64,000 nt of DNA from Syngnathus acus (taxonomy: Eukaryota; Chordata; Actinopteri; Syngnathiformes; Syngnathidae). Location: the NCBI RefSeq assembly GCF_901709675.1, contig NC_051089.1, positions 7,065,476 to 7,129,475 of the forward strand, given 5' to 3'. Of the stretch, positions 58,301-64,000 are shown piece after piece (position 1 is the first letter of the stretch; every line of letters begins with the position of its first letter). The position numbers were made by a program, and so were the translations under genes. Below the pieces are notes generated by a model that worked only from the letters and a program-made list of their open reading frames with translations, did no database searches and was not told the origin of the DNA.

Positions 58301-60163
58301 AGATGGAAGAGTATTAAGGGGAGTGACAAGTTTGTGTTGCGGGGGCAAAGAGATGGCAAGAAAAGAGGCTAAAGGAAACAAATTAGTGAGAGGCTGAGTA
58401 CAAAAAAAGAACATGACAGACAAGCCAAAGAAAAATGAACATGAGTTAGAAACAAGAAGATGATAACTGTTTCTTACCAGTCAGTGTAAAATTTCCGGGT
58501 GCTTCTGTGTGTGTAAATATGGTGGTGCCAAGACCGGTTTGGTTCAGGTGATACTGCTGCACTCTTCCATTGGGACTCGCGGGTCGGACCCAGCTCATGT
58601 GAAGAGAGGAGGGGCTCAAAGCTCTTACCACTGGAGACTGCACCCCCTCTGGGACTCCTTGAACGGTTACTGCCACCATCTGAACACACGGAGGACATGC
58701 ACACATACAGGAAACACACAAGAAAAAATATTGATGACGAACTTGGAACTTTTTTTTTCCAATAGAGTCATCTATTTGGTCTAAAATGCATTATAATTAT
58801 GTCTGAGATTTTGGTAATTTTCTTTTTAAGCAGAAATATGGAAATGACTATAAACAAAAAGTTCACAGAAGTACTGATTACAGCGATATTAACTTTATGA
58901 ATGGAATTTAAGACTATACACGCTTGCAATTAAAACTTTATCATCAATCATAACTTAACAACTGGACAAACAAATACTAAAATGAATGGATTGCGGTATC
59001 AGTAGTCGCCTGGCGGATGAAAGAGAGAGCGTCGAATGGCTGGGCAATCTGCTGCTAATGGCAACAGGGATATCCTGCCTTAATAGACTGTCACGGACAC
59101 TTCCCCCACCTGTCCCGCACAGTGCTATGCAATTAGAACACTGCTACTACAGCTAAAGAGACGCTCGTGCGCCCCACGCACAAACACAAACGCATGGATA
59201 ACAAAAAAAAACAAAACAAACAAACAAAAAAAACAATTAAGTCAAACATTAATGATGGAAAGTTATTGTTTTTGGCTATGTTGACAGTAATAGACCTAAT
59301 TTAATTATGCCATTCGCATCCCCATGGAAATAAAAGGTATACATAAATATAAAAATATAAAATAACAGAAAAATATATATATTTAAAATGAAGCAAACTG
59401 AACAGTAATCTGTCTGCATATTCATTAAATACAATTTAAAAGATGAATTTAATCTTTCAAGTTGACAATTCAATATACACAAATAATCCTTTAGAAATGC
59501 TATACTTTTATATATTTGTATTACTTCATATCCCAACTATATTTTAAGTTGATTTTCTAATAACAAAACAACAAACAAAAACAGTATTATTTCATGTTAT
59601 ATCCACTCATTAATGAATATTAAAAAGCATTGTTCGCCAACTGTAATGAAGTTTGTACTTTTCCTATTTTGCTTGTGAAGTCACAGGAGTGGAATTTCAG
59701 CAACTCGGGAAAATGAGGTAAAATAAAAGGGCGAGGGGTGATTGTCACCAAGAAGTCCAAAGAGCGGCTAGAAGGGGCAATGTTGGGAGTAGGGAAGAAA
59801 CCAAAGTAAGGACAGCAGCTGGGAGAGGTTGACGTTCCTATCACAGGAATGACAGCAGACAAATAGCAGAGGCAACAGGACTCGAGCATTTCAAGACAAA
59901 GGAGGACCAATCGCTCTACCAACCTCTCTAAGTGACCAAGCGTATTAGATCAGCACCTTCTGTTGTCGCGGCAGGCGTGCGTTGAAGTGTGCGTCTGTGT
60001 CTGCTGGTGTGTGTGGCTGCCAGGTAATTGCGCTGGTGTATTAGGTTAGCCCACCTTGTCCCATAATTGGGAATGTTTGGCCAATTTTCACTGGTGTACA
60101 AACTAATCCAAGTCACTCCCTTTCCACTCTCTACTGGGACTGTGTGTGCTGGGTTTTGTGCTT

Positions 60164-60224
<61 letters not shown>

Positions 60225-62088
60225 ACGACAGAGATTGAGTTTGTTGTTTAACTGTGCTTGCTTACTGGGGGGGCTCGCCTGGTGGTCATACGGCTGGATA
60301 CTTGGAGAATGTTTCGTCTTAGAATGTTTATTATTGGTGACGTGCGGTTCTGAGATAAATACAAGACTTTAATGCAATGGAACCACTGAAGTTGACTGAT
60401 AGTCAATCACTAATGCCTCAAAATATTTATAACTCCAAACCACCACGCTTTGACATCAGAGACATCAGATCAGCAAGCATCAAAGGATGACTGAACTGCG
60501 TGACAGTGGTTTTGCTTTTTGCAAGAAGTCTCGTCATGCGGCGTATGAATGAAGTTTTTTTTTTTTTAAACACATTCATGATTTGAATTTTGTATGATGA
60601 TTATGGGGACACAGAATGAAGCAATAATACAAATTAAATGTGGCTAACATTTGCTAAACTCACTCACTCACTCACTCACTCACTCACTCACTCACTCACT
60701 CACTCACTCACTCACTCACTGTGACTAAAAATGACAACCAAAACACATGATGAGCGCAACGAAATGGAACATTTCAATTGATGCATCTTTCACTATTTAT
60801 CTTTTTAGCCATTTATCCTCCTTTTAATGTTTCTTCCATGACCATCGACACTATCATTCTTCCAATTCCTCATTTATTGTAAGCATTTATCTACTCATCA
60901 TCAATTTCTGTAGAAACCCAAGTTGAAGCTCACAAAAGTTCCATAAGACCCACATTATCCTCCATGTAGGCCTCCTGGTGACGCATTGGCCTCTTTACAT
61001 AACTTTTTGCCAAATAATAATACATGTTCAGTCAGCTATAAAAGCAAGACAGACACTTTTCAACAGGAGCTTTCATCTGTGCTAAGCCGGCGAAATTAAT
61101 TGTTGTGTTGATATCAGCTCAGCTACAGCTCAAGAGATAGCGGAAGGGAGTTACTGTGTGAAGCTATTATGGATGCTATCACAAACATCAGGTGGACTCA
61201 GCAAATCCAAAGCCTCACATACAGTACTGGGGGGAGAGCGCGAGCGGCATCCATGTTCTGACATGGAAACAGCAAAGCATCCATAAAGCGGGAAATTATC
61301 ACGTGAGAAAGTAACCAAAGCTGTAAATGGAGTAGACGGACAACCTTAAAATGACAGAGTTCAGTCAGACAAGACTGAAATGAAGCGAGGTCCTTGAGTT
61401 CAATAAGCTAAACAAGAGATTAGATAAGAGCACAAGGAAAGGAAATTCAACTAATTTGCCATTAGAGCTGCTATCTCGGCCCTCTTGTGTCAGATATCAT
61501 TCAAGAATGCTCAAGAAATTGAAGGCCTAAATAATTTTCACATGGATTGATGATTATAAACTTTTACATCAAAGCCCAATAGAAGAAATATCCTGTCACT
61601 TCACGGGCACTCTAAAAAACAAAAATCATACAAATGCAGTCTTACCTTTGCACTATCAGTGCACCCGGCCCTGTTGCAAGCCCTCAGTTGGTAACTAAAT
61701 TCCTGGAAAGGTCTGATCCCACCCACATCTGTGAAGCTGTTCTCATCGCCGCGGTAACGCTCTTGTCCATCACGTAGTATCACATAGTGGGTTATGACTC
61801 CTAGCAAAAAGTAATAGCAGAAAAATTATAAGCATAGATTTAAAAGATAAAGCGTCTTTAACCACTTAGGTGCAAAAAATCCGCATAAACACATACCGTT
61901 AGGTCTAGCAGGTGCTTGCCAACGCCACTGGATGACATCACTCCGCTCATCCAGGCGTCTCCACCGAGGTGGGGGTACTCCCCATGGTTTGTCTTCAGCG
62001 GTGGTCACTGTGATCACATCGCTGGAGCATCGGCCAAAACTGTTCCAGCCCCTCACTCTGTACTCGTAGGTGGTGAAGGGCTCCAAGT
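30488..62088 (-). CDS. ush2a: Usherin (USH2A), C-terminal third, 31 exons
   Basis: Usherin is a very large single-pass protein of cochlear hair-bundle ankle links and the photoreceptor periciliary membrane. Exons in coding order: 62088-61897, 61800-61646, 58679-58478, 54832-54725, 53955-53772, 51462-51304, 49778-49620, 48996-48834, 48151-47934, 47863-47727, 40456-40375, 40294-40149, 40071-39775, 39651-39290, 38936-38566, 38403-38119, 38036-37867, 37281-36951, 34075-33866, 33766-33674, 33548-33403, 33292-33174, 33061-32963, 32873-32697, 32403-32320, 32184-32043, 31942-31855, 31296-31231, 31162-31094, 30894-30700 and 30574-30488. They encode 16 fibronectin type III modules with the usherin pattern (W..P..PNG..., Y.....ACT..GC, LEAPP), then a membrane helix and a tail ending DTHL. 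Alignment with remembered human USH2A is continuous, so no exon appears to be missing. Three exons carry frame breaks (see findings). The N-terminal two thirds lie beyond the right edge. Head-on to kctd3, as in human. Confidence 0.93.
30936..31030. mobile_element. Possible hAT terminal remnant
   Basis: GCAGTGGTTTCTCAACC followed by AAGGCACACCAC resembles the CAGTGGTTCTCAACC start of some hAT elements. It lies in the ush2a intron between 30895 and 31093. No second terminus or target duplication was found. A similar AAGGCACACCAAAC string occurs at about 36890. Confidence 0.3.
32320..34075 (-). CDS. ush2a: Usherin membrane-proximal FN3 modules
   Basis: Seven exons (34075-33866, 33766-33674, 33548-33403, 33292-33174, 33061-32963, 32873-32697, 32403-32320) encode the last three FN3 modules. 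The usherin-specific cysteine segment GVEACTCYQ|CCSQGP spans an exon junction and matches human GVEACTCFNCCSKGP. An inserted loop with paired cysteines (CELHRRTACPQPP) follows. The final module has WLDWTGSFSLNDYLRQY like human WSDTFLLNGQLKEY. The intron 33767-33865 is 99 nt and has no in-frame stop. Confidence 0.92.
32585..32690 (-). mobile_element. Degenerate tRNA-derived SINE remnant
   Basis: Read on the minus strand it contains GCCTCACATTCCTGAGG and GGTTTGATTCCTGG. The second resembles a pol III B box (GGTTCRANTCC) in the usual SINE context. It sits in a ush2a intron. The A box is not clear and no target duplication was found. Confidence 0.5.
34076..36950 (-). other. ush2a: ush2a intron with possible conserved non-coding block
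   Basis: A GCAC/CA microsatellite lies at 34291-34340 and AT-rich DNA at 34700-35650. From about 35690 to 36730 the sequence is less repetitive, with TAATTA-like and homeodomain-like words. No usherin exon is missing here: flanking exons join TAYEYQ|LWAVNSAG as in human. Confidence 0.5.
34291..34340. repeat. (GCAC)n/(CA)n compound microsatellite
   Basis: A short CA run, about eight GCAC-type units, then CA again. Confidence 0.9.
36951..38036 (-). CDS. ush2a: Usherin FN3 exons 38036-37867 and 37281-36951
   Basis: The two exons give VKVEWNIPARPNGDIISYTI through RRYEVRVEACTELGCSSSDW to LLPFTAYEYQ. They are in frame throughout and collinear with human VNWDPPVRTNGDIINYT and YEIRIQACTTLGCASSDW. 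The exon 38036-37867 donor is CGCAG|GTCTTT, which departs from the usual GTRAGT. Confidence 0.9.
38119..38936 (-). CDS. ush2a: Usherin FN3 exons with several frame breaks
   Basis: Exons 38936-38566 (371 nt) and 38403-38119 (285 nt). The start (YSITACTSEGC to LVLLACTSV) and the end (RNPNGIIIGYELRRDG to SPLGPNQ) are in frame and very like human usherin. Between them the human-like reading shifts frame several times. The string GCTASAKTSKVTE lies in a second frame, EAPPLDMHGP in the first, PTLK in a third, and ESVEINWA in an alternative frame of the next exon. Read literally, the first exon meets a TGA at 38614-38612. Breaks lie near 38644, 38606, 38576, 38392 and 38360, mostly in short G or C runs. 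Splice sites and residues are otherwise well kept, so sequence error is more likely than gene decay. Confidence 0.8.
39290..40456 (-). CDS. ush2a: Usherin FN3 exons 40456-39290
   Basis: Four exons (40456-40375, 40294-40149, 40071-39775, 39651-39290), all in frame. They include GLEPDSEYSLQAEAVNEAG, EQKEQGRSLLLNWDPP (human EQKENGRALLLQWSEP), LEFSGLSRSFLFRRLEPWT (human LEYSGLNRQFLFRRLDPFT) and SFSFDPTVLSYTDEDLLPF (human PFSFDPVTFNYTDEELLPF). These are among the most human-like parts of the gene and confirm the usherin identity. Confidence 0.93.
40457..47726 (-). other. ush2a: Largest ush2a intron in window (7.3 kb)
   Basis: The flanking exons join in phase 0, as expected from human, so no usherin exon is hidden here. 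The intron holds CA/TG-rich stretches, a pyrimidine-rich tract (about 44915-45075) and several non-repetitive blocks that look like conserved non-coding elements (about 41480-41800, 43000-43110, 44380-44470, 45085-45300). Open frames of up to about 155 codons occur but show no domain. Confidence 0.5.
47727..49778 (-). CDS. ush2a: Usherin FN3 exons 49778-47727
   Basis: Four exons (49778-49620, 48996-48834, 48151-47934, 47863-47727), all in frame. They include VNYNILLNPGREG, LQPFTAYDVRVQACQSGGCG, SFLEIRWSPPQKPNGIITSY (human CIEIKWMPPEKPNGIIINY), ETEEELLVFIWSSGPLEFFD (human EEESVLFVWSEGALEFMD) and KWSEPQQPNGIISHYKLLY (human NWTKPESPNGIISHYRVVY). Phases at all junctions agree. Confidence 0.92.
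51304..51462 (-). CDS. ush2a: Usherin FN3 exon with apparent frame breaks
   Basis: The exon reads CYELEAITGAGSGLSDKYV and IKTPYSCPTGIPAPH, then the usherin-like NVTVTGPQLLSLAWD is found only in another frame. Human has SDKYIVKTP then YNITVIGPYSIFVAW. Extra bases are suggested in CACAAAC (51355-51357) and GACCCC (51309-51312), and a missing base near the acceptor (about 51460). Correcting these three also restores agreement with the phases of both neighbouring exons. Confidence 0.75.
51463..53771 (-). other. ush2a: ush2a intron with LINE remnant and conserved-looking block
   Basis: Contains a decayed LINE reverse-transcriptase fragment near 51655-51830 and a non-repetitive block (about 52440-52700) that looks regulatory. 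A purine-rich tract lies at about 53120-53220. No coding exon of another gene was recognised. Confidence 0.5.
51655..51830 (+). mobile_element. Decayed LINE reverse-transcriptase fragment
   Basis: On the plus strand, translation gives FGVPQGSVLEPLVF, close to the RT motif GVPQGSVLGPLLF of CR1/L2-type LINEs. A later HITDDIHIL resembles the YADDTQLY catalytic block. Stops and frame changes between them show it is dead. Confidence 0.6.
53772..54832 (-). CDS. ush2a: Usherin FN3 exons 54832-54725 and 53955-53772
   Basis: The exons encode LHPFTDYTFVLVACTAVGCG through LQASPT, then VWSRPRHMIVNTSVVELFWD, PPVRPNGLVTRYRLRRGG and LLPNR. Both exons are in frame and joined through a split glycine codon (G|GT). 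Confidence 0.9.
54833..58477 (-). other. ush2a: ush2a intron, 3.6 kb
   Basis: Mostly AT-rich. About 57750-57990 is dense in ATTA and TAAT words and lacks simple repeats, like a conserved element. A 24-bp near-tandem duplication lies around 57225-57281 and a purine-rich tract at about 58190-58390. No exon was recognised. Confidence 0.45.
58478..58679 (-). CDS. ush2a: Usherin FN3 exon
   Basis: Encodes GVQSPVVRALSPSSLHMSWV, PASPNGRVQQYHLNQTG and APGNFTLT. In frame, acceptor TTCAG|ATG and donor G|GTAAGA. Confidence 0.88.
60165..60220. repeat. (TG)n microsatellite
   Basis: About 28 TG units, uninterrupted, in a ush2a intron. Confidence 0.95.
60658..60720. repeat. (CACT)n microsatellite
   Basis: About 15-16 perfect CACT units in a ush2a intron. 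Confidence 0.95.
61646..62088 (-). CDS. ush2a: Usherin FN3 exons 62088-61897 and 61800-61646
   Basis: These are the most 5' usherin exons in the window: LEPFTTYEYRVRGWNSFGRC, then DVIQWRWQAPARPNG joined through G|GA to VITHYVILRDGQERYRG and FSYQLRACNRAGC. All in frame. The exon at 62088 starts in phase 1, so it continues from an exon to the right of the window. Confidence 0.88.
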
Positions 62089-64000
62089 CTGAATCTATGG
62101 AAAATAAGTCAGACAGTGGTGCACAGTTTCAATAATTTGCAGCTAAATAAAATGAGCAAAAAAATCCGTCTGCTCCCGTGCATTATTCTACATTGCAAAC
62201 CATCCACAATAACAACATATTGTCAAAGCCCTCAAAATATTCCAAGCAATTGCGCACTCAAGTATAACATAGGGAGCATGTTAATGTGCAGGCCCTAAAC
62301 ATTATGTGCTTACAGTAACAGCAGTTCAATTTGTGTAAACCACTAAGGGAACATTGCCAATGGCAGCAGACATGACACGAACATATAACAAATAAATGCG
62401 CCGGTCGCTCGCCGCTCGGCAAGCTGTAAATGTAAGGCGGTGACGGGGGCCTTGTTACAACCCTTCTGCCGGGGTACGCGTACAGAAGTATATATAAAGA
62501 CTGACGCACTGGCCAACACTCGCGCACATATGTGGCAGAGCTTTTAAGGAGAGCTGAGGGACCGGCGCTGTAAATGAAAGCATGTTTTAACCACCAGTCT
62601 GGGACTATTGTCTTTACTACTATGAAAACCCAGGCTGCAAAAACACACACGTGGTGACATGCACATGCAAATGAAACAAAGGCTGTGCCCCCATAAATAG
62701 ACACATGCCTCAAAACTGTTTATGTATTTGATTAAGATGTGACATGTGTGTGTGTGAGTGGATGATACATATTTATAGCGTGTGTGTGAGATACATGCTT
62801 CTATCTAAGGGAAGTATAGCATGATAGCCAGTGTGTGCATGGGCAACATCTGGTGGATGGCGGGTGGTGACAGCTTTATGTGCCTCTGCCCAGATGGTGT
62901 CACAGCATCGTCTCGAAACTTATCTTAACCACCTCATGCACAAACACACAAAGCAACGGAAACACAGAGAAGCACATTGGGCGGACATTTTGGTTTTTGA
63001 CCCACATAGGCCTAAAAAAAACCTACTACCATACAATGACACAAATAAAAATACCTGCATAGGTGTATCTTTGGGCATCCCCACTGTACACGACCTCCTC
63101 ATGCGACATGCACAAACTCGGCTCATTCCCCAAAATGACATTATTTAGATGACTGATGTTTGTGTGTGTGGGGGATCCTGTGATGAGTGCCTCAGATGTG
63201 GCGTCCATTGTAGGCGAGAATGAAGCGGAGGGAGTGTCAGGATGTGCAGACATGACCCATGTGCAGGTGGTCGTAGATGGGTCAATGTCACAGGAACCAC
63301 AGTATGCTGTGGAGGATGCTGACACTGGACACAGGGCACCCTGGAAACACTCACTCTGGGAAATAAGGGGGGAAAGACAGTTCAGTATGCCAATATTTAC
63401 TCCCTGAAGGTGTAATGGCAAAGTGTCCTAATACTTTTGTTCATGTAGTGTTTGTTTGAGGTATGTGATGCAATGACCTTAATGACATCATTACAGCTAA
63501 TGGGTTGCCACCCTTTGTGCTCTTGTGCGCACACCATAGTGTGCATGTCCGTGTGTGTGTGTGTGTGTATGCTGACACCACATGACCCGAAATGATGAAT
63601 TGAAGACGGAGCAGCCCCCAACTCCAAGAGTTGATCTGTTCTAACAGGATGTGACTCTTCCTCCATTCAGTGTCATTTCGATTGGTTAATACAATTATCA
63701 CATTGATTCATCGAATGTTAATTTTCACAATAGCTGATCAGGAAAATTTGGTGAGACACCCATGCCTACCTCGGATACAATGAAAATATTTCTTTGGTGC
63801 TCGGAGCAGCGTTAGGACGAAATCCGATTAGGCAGTTTATAAATTATGATCTTCATGCTATATTGTTTATCTTGGCATGGCAGGAAGAAATCAATCTCAC
63901 AAACAAGACAATCTATCCCAGATGACTGTGATTAAACCCAATGCTATTATGTGCAGTTACAACTTTTAAGCACAATAAAAAAAAGTGACCAAACAAACCT
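62089..64000 (-). other. ush2a: ush2a intron, continues past right edge
   Basis: No further usherin exon was found up to 64000. A TG run lies near 63549-63568. AAGTGTCCTAATACTTTTG followed by TTCATGTAGTG (63419-63451) resembles the end of Tc1-like elements. Confidence 0.45.

Larger units (their letters stand above)
58680..61645 (-). other. ush2a: ush2a intron, 3.0 kb
   Basis: Contains non-repetitive, conserved-looking stretches (about 58985-59165 and 60950-61190) and two microsatellites. No exon was recognised. Confidence 0.45.

Noticed and set aside
60658-60720. CRISPR-like array
   Set aside because: Simple CACT microsatellite with no spacers.
63026-63421. 131-codon minus-strand frame near the right edge, considered as a usherin exon
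   Set aside because: Lacks the FN3 tryptophan, PNG and ACT..GC pattern and has no suitable splice sites.

Overview
This is vertebrate nuclear DNA, most likely from a ray-finned (teleost) fish with a fairly compact genome. Coding sequence is split into many short exons with GT-AG borders, introns are often only 80-500 bp, and TG, TA and CACT microsatellites are common. No bacterial, phage or viral gene organisation was seen.

Five protein-coding genes can be supported. Gene names rest on remembered human family members; exon borders were read by hand. From left to right: (1) fzd3 (Frizzled-3), minus strand, only the first coding exon (3960-4193), with the rest beyond the left edge; (2) krtcap3, minus strand, complete, 6 coding exons (7852-9756), 220 residues; (3) nrbp1, a pseudokinase, minus strand, complete, 17 coding exons (11884-17913), 516 residues; (4) kctd3, plus strand, complete, 19 coding exons (20008-26157), 849 residues; (5) ush2a (usherin), minus strand, the 31 most 3' coding exons (30488-62088), about 1,765 residues covering 16 fibronectin type III modules, the membrane anchor and the cytoplasmic tail ending in the PDZ ligand DTHL. 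The 5' part of ush2a lies beyond the right edge.

nrbp1, krtcap3 and fzd3 run in tandem. nrbp1 and kctd3 are head to head across about 1.2 kb. kctd3 and ush2a converge tail to tail, as KCTD3 and USH2A do on human 1q41. nrbp1-krtcap3 matches the human 2p23 order. The window therefore joins blocks that lie on three human chromosomes (FZD3 is on 8p).

The genes are not one pathway: fzd3 is a Wnt/planar polarity receptor, krtcap3 a four-pass membrane protein, nrbp1 a trafficking and ubiquitin-ligase adaptor, kctd3 a BTB/WD40-like channel partner, and ush2a a stereocilia-link and photoreceptor periciliary protein.

The most notable signals are: a TG repeat of about 117 bp that replaces the polypyrimidine tract of a kctd3 3' splice site; clustered single-base frame breaks confined to three ush2a exons; a 99-nt stop-free ush2a intron; a GC-AG intron in kctd3; a 201-bp hAT-type MITE with intact 8-bp target duplications; and several stretches in ush2a introns that look like conserved non-coding elements. 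No wholly new system was identified.
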